Assembly (NCBI RefSeq): GCF_000817815.1
Contig: NZ_JPRD01000014.1
Span: 87,758 to 151,757, forward strand
DNA length: 64,000 nt
Origin: Vibrio owensii CAIM 1854 = LMG 25443
GTDB taxonomy: Bacteria > Pseudomonadota > Gammaproteobacteria > Enterobacterales > Vibrionaceae
Reading direction: 5' to 3'
Below the pieces are notes generated by a model. That model searched no databases, was not told where the DNA came from, and saw only the letters and a list, made by a program, of their open reading frames with translations. Shown piece by piece: positions 36,888-47,046 of this stretch; position 1 is the first letter of the stretch, and the number at the start of each line of letters is the position of its first letter. The position numbers were made by a program, and so were the translations under genes.

Positions 36888-38096
36888 TTAAACGTCTAAT
36901 AGCAGACGCGCTGGGTCTTCAAGTAGCTCTTTAATCGTTACTAGGAAGCCCACTGACTCACGGCCATCAATCAAACGGTGGTCGTAAGATAGTGCTAGGT
37001 ACATCATTGGCAAGATTTCTACTTTGCCATCAACCGCCATTGGGCGCTCTTGGATTTTGTGCATACCCAAGATTGCTGATTGTGGTGGGTTGATAATTGG
37101 AGTAGACATCAGTGAACCAAATACACCACCGTTAGTGATAGTGAAGTTGCCACCCATTAGCTCATCAACGGTTAGCTTGCCATCACGACCTTTAATTGCT
37201 AACTCTTTAATGCCCTTTTCAACATCTGCAAAACCTAGCGTGTCACAGTCTTTAAGTACTGGCGTCACTAGGCCACGTGGCGTAGAAACCGCCATGCTGA
37301 TATCGAAGTAGTTGTGGTAAACAATGTCATCACCATCGATAGATGCATTCACTTCTGGGTAACGTTTTAGTGCTTCTGTTACAGCTTTCACGTAGAAAGA
37401 CATGAAGCCTAGACGAATACCGTGACGCTCTTCGAACTGGTCTTTGTACTGCTTACGAAGATCCATGATTGGCTTCATGTTTACTTCATTAAACGTAGTT
37501 AGCATTGCCGTGTTGTTTTTCGCTTCTAGAAGACGGTTTGCAACTGTCTTACGTAGACGCGTCATCGGAACACGTTTTTGGCTACGTGCCGCTGCAGGTG
37601 CTTCAACTGCTGCTGGAGCTTCTGCTTTTGGCGCAGCTTTTGCGTTTGCAAGGTGAGCTTCGATATCTTCGCGAGTAATGCGACCGCCAACACCAGAACC
37701 TTTCACTTGGCTCGCTTCTAGGCCGTGTTCAGCTAGAAGACGACGAACCGCTGGACTTAGCGCATCGTTGCTCTCTTCTGTAAGCGCAGCTTTATGACGC
37801 TTATCAGGAGACGCTTCTTTGTCTTCGGTTGAATCTGTTGTTGGTTCGCCCGCTACAGCACCAGGCTTAAGCTTCGCGATCAACTGCTTAGAAAGTACTG
37901 TTGCACCTTCTTCTTCAATAATGGCTTCTAAAACGCCGGCTTCCGGAGCAGGAACTTCAAGCACGACTTTATCGGTTTCGATATCAACCAGAACTTCATC
38001 ACGCTCGACTACGTCGCCTGGTTGTTTGTGCCATGTCGCTACGGTTGCGTCAGCAACTGATTCAGGTAAATCTGGAACCAGAATTTCAATTGTCAT
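36888..38096 (-). CDS. sucB: 2-oxoglutarate dehydrogenase E2, dihydrolipoyl succinyltransferase
   Basis: This core subunit of the oxoglutarate dehydrogenase complex has 402 residues. The N-terminal lipoyl domain has the modified Lys in [11 protein letters not shown] near 43. Alanine- and proline-rich linkers follow, with a peripheral subunit-binding domain near 112-147 ([20 protein letters not shown]). The C-terminal catalytic domain has the HxxxD motif [15 protein letters not shown] near 373. There is one lipoyl domain, as in E. coli. It lies 28 bases downstream of sucA. No lpd (E3) gene lies here. Confidence 0.97.
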   Translation of the reverse strand: MTIEILVPDLPESVADATVATWHKQPGDVVERDEVLVDIETDKVVLEVPAPEAGVLEAIIEEEGATVLSKQLIAKLKPGAVAGEPTTDSTEDKEASPDKRHKAALTEESNDALSPAVRRLLAEHGLEASQVKGSGVGGRITREDIEAHLANAKAAPKAEAPAAVEAPAAARSQKRVPMTRLRKTVANRLLEAKNNTAMLTTFNEVNMKPIMDLRKQYKDQFEERHGIRLGFMSFYVKAVTEALKRYPEVNASIDGDDIVYHNYFDISMAVSTPRGLVTPVLKDCDTLGFADVEKGIKELAIKGRDGKLTVDELMGGNFTITNGGVFGSLMSTPIINPPQSAILGMHKIQERPMAVDGKVEILPMMYLALSYDHRLIDGRESVGFLVTIKELLEDPARLLLDV

Positions 38097-38124
38097 ATCT
38101 GTTTCTTCCTTTAACTTCTAGTTC

Positions 38125-40950
38125 TTAATTCGAAGTTTTTGAGTTCACGTTCAGAGCGTCTTCAACCAACGCTTTTTGTTGTTTCAAGTGCACCGACATG
38201 TAGCCTACTGCTGGCGAAGCAGAAGCTGGGCGACCTGCGTATTTAAGATCTGCACCTGCTGGAATAGCAGCACGGAAGTTGTGTTGGCTACAGTACCAAG
38301 CACCCTGGTTTTGAGGCTCTTCCTGACACCAAACGAAATCTTCAACATTCGTGTATTGCGCAATCGCCGCTTGTACTTCATCCAGAGGGAATGGGTACAG
38401 TTGCTCGATACGCACAATAGCAACATCATCTTGTTCGTTATTGCGACGCTGTTCTAGAAGGTCGAAATAAACCTTACCCGAACAGAACACAACACGTTTC
38501 ACTTTGCTTGGCTCCAGATTATCAATCTCTGGGATCGCTGGCTGGAATGTGCCTTCAGAAAGATCTTCTAATGAAGACGTACAAAGTGGATGACGCAGTA
38601 GCGACTTAGGTGACATAACAATCAGTGGACGACGCATAGGACGCACCACCTGACGACGGATCATGTGATAAACCTGCGCAGGTGTAGATGGCACTACAAC
38701 TTGCATGTTTTGTTCAGCACACAATTGTAAGTAACGCTCTAGACGCGCTGATGAGTGCTCTGGACCTTGGCCTTCATAACCGTGTGGCAACAGCATAGTT
38801 AGGCCACATAGACGAGCCCACTTTTGCTCACCTGACGAGATAAATTGGTCAATCACAACTTGTGCGCCGTTTGCGAAGTCACCGAACTGTGCTTCCCAAA
38901 TGGTCAAGCCGCTTGGCTCTGCCGTTGCATAACCGTACTCAAATGCCAATACCGCTTCTTCTGACAACACTGAGTCAAACACTTGGAATGGCCCTTGTTT
39001 GTCATGAATATTCGCTAGCGGGATGTAAGTGCTCGCATCATTTTGGTTATGCAGAACAGAGTGGCGGTGGAAGAAAGTACCACGACCTGAGTCCTGACCA
39101 GAGATACGAATACGCTTACCATCATCAACTAAGGTTGCGTACGCCAGCGTTTCAGCCATACCCCAATCAAGCGGTTTCTCACCGCTGATCATTGCAGAGC
39201 GGTCGTTGTATAGCTTGTTTACACGGCTTTGCAGCTTATGGCTGTCTGGGTATTGGATTAGGCGTTGACCAAGCTCTTTCAAGCGAGTTGAATCGAACTT
39301 GTTGTCCCACTCAACATCCCAGTCGTGACCTAGGTATGGAGACCAGTCAACAGAGTGAAGTGCCATTGGACGCCACTCTTTCACCACAACTTCACCTTTA
39401 TCCAGTGCGTCGCGGTACTCATTCACAAGTTGAGTTGCCACTTCGATGTCTGATTCGTTTTTATCGATCAATACATCAGCGTATAGCTTGCGTGGTGTTG
39501 GGTGCTTTTTGATTTTCTGGTACATCAACGGCTGAGTTGCATTCGGCTCATCCGCTTCGTTGTGACCATGACGACGGTAACAAACCAAATCAATGACAAC
39601 ATCACGTTTGAACTCGTTACGGTAATCCAATGCAATACGCGTTACGAAAGCAACCGCTTCTGGATCGTCAGCGTTAACGTGGAAAATCGGAGCCTGTACC
39701 ATCTTAGCGATATCAGTACAGTACATGGTAGAACGCGTATCACGAGGGTTAGAGGTTGTGAAACCAACTTGGTTGTTCACAACAATACGCACTGTACCAC
39801 CGACGCAGAAACCACGAGCAAGAGACATGTTGAACGTCTCCGCTACCACGCCCTGACCTGCGATCGCAGAGTCACCGTGAATAGTGATTGGTAGTACGCG
39901 GCTGCCATCAAAGTCACCAAGGCGATCTTGACGTGCACGAACTGAACCGATAACTACTGGGTTTACAATCTCAAGGTGAGATGGGTTAAATGCGAGCGCT
40001 AGGTGAACATCACCACCAGGCGTTGCAAAGTCTGCCGAGAAACCTTGGTGGTACTTAACATCACCTGTACCCCATGTTTCGTCGTGTTTACCCGCAAACT
40101 CATCAAACAAATCTTGAGGCTTCTTACCAAGAACGTTGACCAACATGTTCAAACGTCCACGGTGAGCCATACCGATAACCACTTCACGCATGCCGCTGGT
40201 ACCAGCATGACGAATCAGTTCTTTTGTCATCGGAATCAGTGCATCACCACCTTCTAACGAGAAACGTTTTGCTCCTGGGAACTTAGCACCCAAGTAACGC
40301 TCGAGACCTTCAGCAGCCGTAAGCTCCTCAAGGAATGTACGTTTTTCGTCTTTATCGAAAGATGGCTGACCAACCACAGACTCTAAACGTTGCTGGATCC
40401 AACGCTTTTGCTCTGTATCTGTCATATGCATGTATTCTGCACCAATAGAACCACAGTAGGTTTTCTTTAGTGCTGAGTAGATGTCTTTCAACTGCATCGT
40501 CTCTTGGCCAATGGCAAAAGAACCTACGTTGAAAGTTTCTGCGAAGTCATCTTCGGTGAGATTGTGGAATGCAGGGTCTAGCTCCGCCACAGGTGGACGT
40601 TGCCATAGACCTAGAGGATCGAGTTCGGCAGCTTCATGACCGCGGAAGCGGTATGCGTTGATAAGCTGTAGAACTTTTACTTGCTTAGCGTCGACATCTG
40701 GATCACTAACTTGGACACTGTAATGCTTTGTTTCTTGAGCGAGTCGTCGGAAGTAGTCACGGACACGCGAATGCGGCTGTTCAGCCACTTCTTCTGAGCT
40801 TTTAGGCAGCTCATCAAATACGCGTTTCCACTCCTCACTTACCAGATCGGGGTCACTTAGATACAGTTCGTAGAGGTCCTCTACATACGTTGCATTGGCG
40901 CCAGCCAAGTGTGAAGACTCGAGCCATGCCTTCATCACGCCGTTGTGCAT
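38125..40950 (-). CDS. sucA: 2-oxoglutarate dehydrogenase E1
   Basis: This thiamin-diphosphate enzyme decarboxylates 2-oxoglutarate and passes the succinyl group to SucB. The 941 residues are near the E. coli length. An N-terminal E2-binding segment opens the protein (about 1-45). Landmarks include AHRGRLNMLVNVLGKKP near 264, GDSAIAGQGVVAETFNMS near 355 with the cofactor-binding strand, CYRRHGHNEADEP near 460, and the C-terminal transketolase-like domain with GYEGQGPEHSSARLERYLQLC near 735. AAGGGA precedes the ATG by 6 bases. It follows sdhB by 92 bases in the same direction. Confidence 0.97.
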   Translation of the reverse strand: MHNGVMKAWLESSHLAGANATYVEDLYELYLSDPDLVSEEWKRVFDELPKSSEEVAEQPHSRVRDYFRRLAQETKHYSVQVSDPDVDAKQVKVLQLINAYRFRGHEAAELDPLGLWQRPPVAELDPAFHNLTEDDFAETFNVGSFAIGQETMQLKDIYSALKKTYCGSIGAEYMHMTDTEQKRWIQQRLESVVGQPSFDKDEKRTFLEELTAAEGLERYLGAKFPGAKRFSLEGGDALIPMTKELIRHAGTSGMREVVIGMAHRGRLNMLVNVLGKKPQDLFDEFAGKHDETWGTGDVKYHQGFSADFATPGGDVHLALAFNPSHLEIVNPVVIGSVRARQDRLGDFDGSRVLPITIHGDSAIAGQGVVAETFNMSLARGFCVGGTVRIVVNNQVGFTTSNPRDTRSTMYCTDIAKMVQAPIFHVNADDPEAVAFVTRIALDYRNEFKRDVVIDLVCYRRHGHNEADEPNATQPLMYQKIKKHPTPRKLYADVLIDKNESDIEVATQLVNEYRDALDKGEVVVKEWRPMALHSVDWSPYLGHDWDVEWDNKFDSTRLKELGQRLIQYPDSHKLQSRVNKLYNDRSAMISGEKPLDWGMAETLAYATLVDDGKRIRISGQDSGRGTFFHRHSVLHNQNDASTYIPLANIHDKQGPFQVFDSVLSEEAVLAFEYGYATAEPSGLTIWEAQFGDFANGAQVVIDQFISSGEQKWARLCGLTMLLPHGYEGQGPEHSSARLERYLQLCAEQNMQVVVPSTPAQVYHMIRRQVVRPMRRPLIVMSPKSLLRHPLCTSSLEDLSEGTFQPAIPEIDNLEPSKVKRVVFCSGKVYFDLLEQRRNNEQDDVAIVRIEQLYPFPLDEVQAAIAQYTNVEDFVWCQEEPQNQGAWYCSQHNFRAAIPAGADLKYAGRPASASPAVGYMSVHLKQQKALVEDALNVNSKTSN

Positions 40951-41007
40951 ATTTTCCCTTAACCAGTAGTTTTCACGTTTGCTTCGGTCTGCGCCGAGCT
41001 ATTAAGA

Positions 41008-41027
41008 GCCGACCCATTTGGGTCGGC
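41008..41027 (-). other. Hairpin between sdhB and sucA
   Basis: GCCGACCC-attt-GGGTCGGC is a perfect 8-bp stem. On the minus strand it is followed only by TCTTAATA, so it is a weak terminator or attenuator at best and would let sdh transcripts continue into sucAB. On the plus strand AATTTTTG follows, but no plus-strand gene ends here. Confidence 0.6.
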
Positions 41028-41042
41028 AATTTTTGTTGTTAA

Positions 41043-41753
41043 TTAAATCGAACGATTCACCAGCATCGACTTGATGTGACCGATGGCTTTCGTTGGATTT
41101 AGCCCCTTAGGACAAACACTTACACAATTCATGATGCCATGGCAACGAAAAACGCTAAATGCATCATCAAGATCGGACAAACGTTCATCAGTTGCCGTAT
41201 CTCGGCTATCAATTAGCCAACGGTAAGCAGCTAGAAGACCAGCAGGGCCGATAAATTTATCTGGGTTCCACCAGAATGATGGACAAGAAGTTGTACAACA
41301 TGCACACATAATACATTCGTACAGCCCATCTAAATGCGCACGCTCATCAGGCGTTTGTAAGTTCTCGCGAGATGGAGGTAGAGCACCATCGTCAATCAAG
41401 AAAGGCTTAACTTTCGCATAGTTATCGTAGAACTGTGTCATGTCAACGATAAGATCACGCACTACTGGTAGGCCCGGTAAAGGTCGAATGACAATCTTGT
41501 CACCTTGCAGTGCAGATAACGGTGTAATACACGCTAGACCATTCTTACCATTCATGTTTAGGCCGTCAGAGCCACATACCCCTTCGCGGCATGAACGACG
41601 GAATGCAATGCTAGGGTCTTGCTCCTTCAGAAGGATCAATGCATCCAGAAGCATCATGTCTGATCCTTCTTCCACCTCAAGCGTGTAGTCTTTCATGTAC
41701 GGCTTTTGGTCGACATCCGGGTTGTAGCGGTACAAAGAGAAATTCAGTTTCAT
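41043..41753 (-). CDS. sdhB: Succinate dehydrogenase iron-sulfur subunit
   Basis: This electron-transfer subunit of respiratory complex II has 236 residues. The [2Fe-2S] ligands lie in SCREGVCGSDGLNMNGKNGLAC near 54-75. The [4Fe-4S] and [3Fe-4S] ligands lie in CIMCACCTTSCPSFWWN near 147 and CHGIMNCVSVCPKGLNP near 204. It lies 18 bases after sdhA as the last gene of sdhCDAB. Confidence 0.97.
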   Translation of the reverse strand: MKLNFSLYRYNPDVDQKPYMKDYTLEVEEGSDMMLLDALILLKEQDPSIAFRRSCREGVCGSDGLNMNGKNGLACITPLSALQGDKIVIRPLPGLPVVRDLIVDMTQFYDNYAKVKPFLIDDGALPPSRENLQTPDERAHLDGLYECIMCACCTTSCPSFWWNPDKFIGPAGLLAAYRWLIDSRDTATDERLSDLDDAFSVFRCHGIMNCVSVCPKGLNPTKAIGHIKSMLVNRSI

Positions 41754-41771
41754 AATATTACCCTCCTTTCC

Positions 41772-43538
41772 TTAGTACGTACGTGCTTTTGGCGGAAATG
41801 CTTCACGATGGATTGGCTCCATGTTTACACCACGTTTCGTCATTGCTTCCGTTTCCGGGTTGTAGATAGAGTGACATAGCCACTGTTCATCATCACGGTC
41901 AGGGAAGTCAAAGCGAGCATGTGCACCACGGCTTTCTGTACGGTAGTTAGCCGCAACCGCCGTCGCATAAGCAGTTTCCATCAAGTTTTCTAGTTCAAGA
42001 CACTCAATGCGTTGTGTGTTGAACTCAGTCGACTTATCAGCAAGGTGAGCGTTTTTCAGACGTTCACGGATAGCTTTCAGCTCTACCAGACCTTTTGCCA
42101 TTGCATCACCTTCACGGAATACCGAGAAGTTGTTTTGCATACACTGTTGTAGGTCTTTACGAATTTGCGCTGGATCTTCACCGTCAGTGCTATTTTCCCA
42201 ACGGTTGTAACGCTCTAGTGAACGTTCAATATCAGCTTCTGTCGCAGGTTTCGCGTCAGCTTGTTTAAGCAGTGTTTCACCCAGATGAAGGCCCGTCGCA
42301 CGACCAAATACCACAAGGTCAAGCAGTGAGTTACCACCTAGACGGTTTGCACCGTGTACCGATACAGAAGCAATCTCACCACAAGCAAATAGACCTTGAA
42401 CTTCAACGTCAGCGCCATTCTCATCTTGGCGAATCGCTTGGCCTGATACCTGAGTAGGGATACCACCCATCATATAGTGACACGTAGGAATTACAGGGAT
42501 TGGCTCTTTGACCGGATCAACGTGCGCAAATGTACGAGAAAGCTCACAAACGCCTGGTAGACGAGACTCCAGAGTATCTTTACCCAGGTGATCAAGTTTC
42601 AGCTTAATGTGTGGACCCCAAGGACCGTCACAGCCGCGGCCTTCACGGATTTCAATCATCATTGAACGAGCAACCACGTCACGACCAGCAAGGTCTTTCG
42701 CGTTTGGTGCGTAACGCTCCATGAAGCGTTCACCATCTTTGTTTAGAAGGTAACCACCCTCACCACGACAACCTTCGGTTACAAGCACACCTGCGCCAGC
42801 GATACCCGTTGGGTGGAACTGCCACATTTCCATATCTTGCATCGGAACACCCGCACGAAGTGCCATACCAACACCATCACCAGTATTGATGTGCGCGTTA
42901 GTGGTTGATGCGTAAATACGGCCTGCACCACCTGTTGCTAAGATGGTTGCTTTCGATTTGAAGTAGCACACTTCACCCGTTTCCATGCATAGCGCAGTAC
43001 AGCCTAGAACAACACCATCTTCATTTTTAACGATATCAAGAGCATACCACTCAGAGAATACCGTTGTTTTGTGCTTGATGTTTTGTTGGTAAAGCGTGTG
43101 CAGAAGTGCGTGACCAGTACGGTCAGCCGCTGCCGCGGTACGTGCCGCTTGCTCACCACCAAAGTTCTTTGACTGGCCACCAAACGGGCGTTGGTAAATA
43201 GTGCCGTTATCAAAACGAGAGAAAGGAAGACCCATTTTCTCTAGCTCGATAACAGATTCAGGACCGTTCTTACACATGTACTCGATTGCGTCTTGGTCAC
43301 CGATATAGTCAGAGCCTTTAACCGTATCGTACATGTGCTGTTCCCAATGGTCTTCGTGCGCGTTACCTAGCGCAACCGTAATACCACCTTGAGCAGAAAC
43401 AGTGTGTGAACGTGTTGGGAAAACTTTAGACAGCAACGCACAAGAAAGGCCTTGCTCCGAAATTTGTAGTGCAGCGCGCATGCCCGCACCACCAGCGCCG
43501 ATTACTACGGCGTCAAACTCACGAACTGGAATAGACAC
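41772..43538 (-). CDS. sdhA: Succinate dehydrogenase flavoprotein subunit
   Basis: This catalytic FAD subunit oxidises succinate to fumarate. The 588 residues are full length. The dinucleotide fold [13 protein letters not shown] lies near 12, the FAD-linking His in [11 protein letters not shown] near 45, and the substrate region [21 protein letters not shown] near 240-262. The active-site Arg and the C-terminal capping segment follow. It begins immediately after the sdhD stop, so the genes are coupled. Confidence 0.98.
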   Translation of the reverse strand: MSIPVREFDAVVIGAGGAGMRAALQISEQGLSCALLSKVFPTRSHTVSAQGGITVALGNAHEDHWEQHMYDTVKGSDYIGDQDAIEYMCKNGPESVIELEKMGLPFSRFDNGTIYQRPFGGQSKNFGGEQAARTAAAADRTGHALLHTLYQQNIKHKTTVFSEWYALDIVKNEDGVVLGCTALCMETGEVCYFKSKATILATGGAGRIYASTTNAHINTGDGVGMALRAGVPMQDMEMWQFHPTGIAGAGVLVTEGCRGEGGYLLNKDGERFMERYAPNAKDLAGRDVVARSMMIEIREGRGCDGPWGPHIKLKLDHLGKDTLESRLPGVCELSRTFAHVDPVKEPIPVIPTCHYMMGGIPTQVSGQAIRQDENGADVEVQGLFACGEIASVSVHGANRLGGNSLLDLVVFGRATGLHLGETLLKQADAKPATEADIERSLERYNRWENSTDGEDPAQIRKDLQQCMQNNFSVFREGDAMAKGLVELKAIRERLKNAHLADKSTEFNTQRIECLELENLMETAYATAVAANYRTESRGAHARFDFPDRDDEQWLCHSIYNPETEAMTKRGVNMEPIHREAFPPKARTY

Positions 43539-43883
43539 TTACGCACCCCACAGAATAAATAGACCAGAGAAGACATAGCCGAATAGCACGGCAATAACAC
43601 CAAGTTGAAGTGCACCACGAAGTTTCGCGCACTTAATGTAATCCGTTAAAACTTGCCATAAGCCGATCCACGCGTGGATCAAAATAGAAACAAGTGCCAA
43701 CATGGTGAAGACTTTAGTGAACGTGCCACCAAAGAACTGGGTCCAAGATGCGTAAGAGATGTCTGAGAAAGCACAAAAGCTCACCAGATAAATCGTGTAT
43801 AGAGTCATAATGATGGCGGACGCACGAATCAATAAGAAATCGTGAACACCATTACGACCGAATGAAGAAACGTGTTTTACCAT
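43539..43883 (-). CDS. sdhD: Succinate dehydrogenase membrane anchor subunit SdhD
   Basis: This 114-residue membrane subunit of complex II has three membrane helices (about 16-38, 55-80, 90-112). The region SILIHAWIGLWQVLTDYIK near 62-80 holds the heme and quinone site residues (His and the Asp-Tyr pair). It overlaps sdhC by 7 bases and abuts sdhA. Confidence 0.94.
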   Translation of the reverse strand: MVKHVSSFGRNGVHDFLLIRASAIIMTLYTIYLVSFCAFSDISYASWTQFFGGTFTKVFTMLALVSILIHAWIGLWQVLTDYIKCAKLRGALQLGVIAVLFGYVFSGLFILWGA

Positions 43884-44269
43884 ACCAAGATCCCCGCCAA
43901 TAGTGATAACACTGCAGTAGCACCAAACGCGACTTTAGCGCTCATCGCGCCTGAATCTAGTTCTTCAAAGTGGCCTAGGTCCATCAGTAAGTGACGAACA
44001 CCACCAGCAATGTGGTAGGCAAGTGCAGTTAGAATGCCCCACAGAATGAATTTCACGAAGAAGCTATCGACGATGTCAGCGGCTTCCATAAAACCCATCG
44101 GGGATGACAGAGAAATGGACAGTAACCAAAGTAATATACCCACCGCAACAAACGTAATCACACCCGACACACGGTGCAGGATTGACGCGATTGCTGTGAT
44201 GGGAAAGCGGATGGTCTGTAAATCTAAATTAACAGGTCTTGACTTTCTTTCTTTCACGGGCTTGCTCAC
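43877..44269 (-). CDS. sdhC: Succinate dehydrogenase cytochrome b556 subunit SdhC
   Basis: This 130-residue first gene of sdhCDAB starts at a GTG (44269) with GGAG just upstream. RFPITAIASILHRVSGVI near 21-38 carries the Ser and Arg of the ubiquinone site. The heme His lies in LAYHIAGGVRHLLMDLGH near 82-99. Three membrane helices are predicted. It is divergent from gltA over a 395-base region with ArcA-like repeats. Confidence 0.95.
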   Translation of the reverse strand: MSKPVKERKSRPVNLDLQTIRFPITAIASILHRVSGVITFVAVGILLWLLSISLSSPMGFMEAADIVDSFFVKFILWGILTALAYHIAGGVRHLLMDLGHFEELDSGAMSAKVAFGATAVLSLLAGILVW

Positions 44270-44324
44270 TCAGCTCCATTGAGCATTTATTGTTATAACC
44301 AATTTCAGCTTCCAAACGTACAAA

Positions 44325-44342
44325 AGTTAACATTTGATTAAC
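44325..44342. promoter_or_regulatory. Candidate ArcA direct repeat 1
   Basis: AGTTAAC (44325) and GATTAAC (44336) are spaced 11 bases start to start, the period expected of ArcA-P direct repeats. It lies about 55 bases upstream of sdhC. ArcA repression of sdhC and gltA is known in E. coli; the assignment here is by similarity. Confidence 0.45.
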
Positions 44343-44370
44343 AAATACTCGCAATAAGCTCGGAGATAAT

Positions 44371-44388
44371 TGTAAACACTTTGTTAAC
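44371..44388. promoter_or_regulatory. Candidate ArcA direct repeat 2
   Basis: TGTAAAC (44371) and TGTTAAC (44382) are again spaced 11 bases. Together with the first pair they form an extended element in the sdhC side of the divergent region. The rest of the 395-base gap is A/T rich; I see no gene in it. Confidence 0.45.
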
Positions 44389-44664
44389 AAACGGGATCCA
44401 CAAACAAACCTCACTTTTGTTTCTAGCCCCGAATTTATAAGGATTTAACTAAAATTTTCTGTGCCAATATACGGCCAGCAACATTCTAATACAATTGATG
44501 TAACAAATTATGCTACATAGAACAGATTTTTAACGATTTTCATGAGAAAAATCATAACAAGTGCACACAAAAATGGAGAAAAATTGACTTTAAGCTTTAA
44601 CAACAGTACAAAAATGGCACATAAACATCCTGGACGGATTAAATAATAAACAAAGGAGATTGTT

Positions 44665-45954
44665 ATGGCGGATAAGAAAGCTACCCTTCACATCGAAGGT
44701 CATGCGCCAATCGAACTGCCAATTATGGACGGTACGCTAGGTACACCTGTGATTGATGTTCGTAAACTGGGAGCCAATGGTTACTTTACTTTTGACCCAG
44801 GTTTTCTTGCCACTGCATCTTGTGAATCATCAATCACGTACATCGATGGCGGCAAAGGTATTCTTTTGCACCGCGGTTACCCGATTGATCAATTAGCCAA
44901 TAACGCAGATTACTTGGAAGTATGTTACATCCTGCTTTATGGTGAAGCCCCTACCCGTGAGCAATACGAGCAATTCAAAACAACGGTTACTCGCCATACT
45001 ATGGTGCACGAGCAAATCGCAAGCTTCTTCCACGGCTTCCGACGCGACGCTCACCCAATGGCAGTAATGTGTGGTGTGGTTGGTGCACTAGCGGCCTTCT
45101 ACCACGATTCACTAGATATCAACAACGACGAACACCGTGAAATCGCGGCGTACCGTCTGCTATCGAAAATGCCTACTTTGGCGGCGATGTGTTACAAATA
45201 CTCAATCGGTCAGCCATTTATCTACCCTCGTAACGACCTAAGCTACGCAGAAAACTTCCTACACATGATGTACGCAAACCCATGTGAAGAATACGAAGTA
45301 AACCCTGTTGTTGCGCGTGCGATGGATAAGATCTTCACGCTTCACGCAGATCACGAACAAAACGCATCAACGTCAACGGTTCGTCTATCTGGTTCTTCTG
45401 GTGCGAACCCATTCGCATGTATTGCCGCAGGTATTGCTTCTCTATGGGGTCCTGCACACGGTGGTGCAAACGAAGCATGTCTGAAGATGCTTGAAGAGAT
45501 CGGCAGCGTAGACAACATTCCTGAGTACGTAGAACGTGCAAAAGACAAAGATGACCCATTCCGTCTAATGGGCTTCGGTCACCGCGTTTACAAAAACTAC
45601 GACCCACGTGCAACGGTAATGCGTGAAACATGTCATGAAGTTCTAAAAGAGCTAAACATCAAAGATCCACTACTAGACGTAGCGATGGAACTTGAGCGTA
45701 TTGCGCTTTCTGACGAATACTTCGTGTCTAAGAAGCTATACCCGAACGTAGACTTCTACTCAGGCATCATCCTAAAAGCAATCGGAATTCCTGTATCGAT
45801 GTTCACGGTAATCTTCGCGATTTCTCGTACCATCGGTTGGATTGCTCACTGGAACGAAATGCATAGCGATCCACTAAACCGAATCGGTCGTCCTCGTCAG
45901 CTATACACTGGTGAAACTCAACGCGAGTTTTCTCCGCTGCATGAGCGCGAGTAA
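44665..45954 (+). CDS. gltA: Type II citrate synthase
   Basis: GltA makes the first step of the TCA cycle, condensing acetyl-CoA and oxaloacetate. The 429 residues match the hexameric, NADH-sensitive type II enzyme of gammaproteobacteria. Active-site regions are visible: [16 protein letters not shown] near 260 with the first catalytic His, [15 protein letters not shown] near 302 with the second, and the Asp in [15 protein letters not shown] near 358. AAAGGAG lies 7 bases before the ATG. It is divergent from sdhC and followed by a repeat array and terminator. Confidence 0.98.
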   Translation: MADKKATLHIEGHAPIELPIMDGTLGTPVIDVRKLGANGYFTFDPGFLATASCESSITYIDGGKGILLHRGYPIDQLANNADYLEVCYILLYGEAPTREQYEQFKTTVTRHTMVHEQIASFFHGFRRDAHPMAVMCGVVGALAAFYHDSLDINNDEHREIAAYRLLSKMPTLAAMCYKYSIGQPFIYPRNDLSYAENFLHMMYANPCEEYEVNPVVARAMDKIFTLHADHEQNASTSTVRLSGSSGANPFACIAAGIASLWGPAHGGANEACLKMLEEIGSVDNIPEYVERAKDKDDPFRLMGFGHRVYKNYDPRATVMRETCHEVLKELNIKDPLLDVAMELERIALSDEYFVSKKLYPNVDFYSGIILKAIGIPVSMFTVIFAISRTIGWIAHWNEMHSDPLNRIGRPRQLYTGETQREFSPLHERE

Positions 45955-45960
45955 GCGTTA

Positions 45961-46009
45961 GAATCGAGAATCGAGAATCGAGAATCGAGAATCGAGAATC
46001 GAGAATCGA
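45961..46009 (+). repeat. Heptamer tandem repeat GAATCGA x7
   Basis: Seven perfect copies of GAATCGA (49 bases) start 6 bases after the gltA stop and end 10 bases before its terminator. The unit is one base different from that behind folD. Confidence 0.95.
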
Positions 46010-46017
46010 ATAAATAT

Positions 46018-46055
46018 GAGGGTTGACGTGAAAGCGTCAACCCTTTCTATTTTGA
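46018..46055 (+). terminator. gltA: gltA terminator
   Basis: The stem GGGTTGACG / CGTCAACCC with loop tgaaag is followed by TTTCTATTTT. It has the same stem core as the folD terminator and the same loop as argS. Confidence 0.87.
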
Positions 46056-46155
46056 AGTGAGGCGAACGAACTGCGCTCTATGGAACGTTTCGCTTCGATA
46101 TGCGAGAGATAATTACGTAACACTTTCGCATTTCAAAGGACAAAGCCCGTTCCTT

Positions 46156-46914
46156 CTATACTGGGTTATCAATATCAATAAACGTAACGTCTAAACCATG
46201 CTCTTGCGCTAACCATTCCCCCAACGCTTTAATTCCATAACGTTCAGTTGCGTGATGACCAGCAGAGAAGTAATGGATATCCAATTCACGAGCCGTGTAA
46301 GTGGTACGTTCTGAGATCTCGCCCGAAATAAATGCATCTAACCCATGCTGAGCCGCAAGCTCAATGAAATCCTGACCACCGCCGGTACACCAACCGACTG
46401 TCTCAATCATTTTTTCTGCATTGTCAGGCGCGATATGCAAAGGTTCACGGTTTAATACGTGATTGATTTTGTTCGCGAAGTCAGCGCCAGTCATTGCTTG
46501 TTTTAAGCGGCCAAACAAAGCGACAGACTGAGGGTGACCGTCTAACCCACCTTCAACCGAGATATTCAACAAACGAGCAAGCTCGGCGTTATTGCCGAGT
46601 TCTGGGTGAATATCTAGCGGCAGATGGTAGCCGTAAAGGTTGATGTCACTTTTGATCAAACTGCGGATACGCTTTCCTTTCATACCACGAATTGGCTCTG
46701 GTTCACCTTTCCAAAAATAGCCGTGGTGAACAAGCAATGCATCAGCCTCTAACTCGATCGCTTTATCGATCAATGCTTGTGAGGCCGTTACGCCTGTCAC
46801 GATGCGTTTGATTTCTGATTTGCCTTCAACTTGTATTCCATTCGGTGCGTAGTCTTTAATAAGTTGCGGCGATAATTTCTCGTTAAGGATCTTTTCCAGC
46901 TGTAAATTATTCAT
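46156..46914 (-). CDS. ybgI: NIF3 / YbgI family dinuclear metal-binding protein
   Basis: This 252-residue member of the NIF3 family forms a hexameric toroid with a two-metal site. The start is placed at ATG 46914 (MNNLQLEKILN), 6 bases after GGAAGT. The ten residues upstream in the longer frame lack a ribosome site. Metal-ligand regions include DALLVHHGYFWKG near 60-72 and the C-terminal FSAGHHATERYGIKALGEWL near 210-230. The biochemical role is unsettled, although the family is often labelled GTP cyclohydrolase 1 type 2. Confidence 0.93.
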   Translation of the reverse strand: MNNLQLEKILNEKLSPQLIKDYAPNGIQVEGKSEIKRIVTGVTASQALIDKAIELEADALLVHHGYFWKGEPEPIRGMKGKRIRSLIKSDINLYGYHLPLDIHPELGNNAELARLLNISVEGGLDGHPQSVALFGRLKQAMTGADFANKINHVLNREPLHIAPDNAEKMIETVGWCTGGGQDFIELAAQHGLDAFISGEISERTTYTARELDIHYFSAGHHATERYGIKALGEWLAQEHGLDVTFIDIDNPV

Positions 46915-47046
46915 TGTTACTTCCAATACTTGTGGCTTGAACAAAGTGTATATCGAACCGCGATCAGGATGCTAGTTATGGCATCCCCAACCAGAATAAT
47001 TTTCGATACAATAGAAAGGCTTTGCCCGTGACAACAAGGATAATGG

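Noticed and set aside
46915..46944. Ten-residue N-terminal extension of ybgI
   Set aside because: There is no ribosome site before the upstream ATG, whereas GGAAGT precedes the ATG at 46914.
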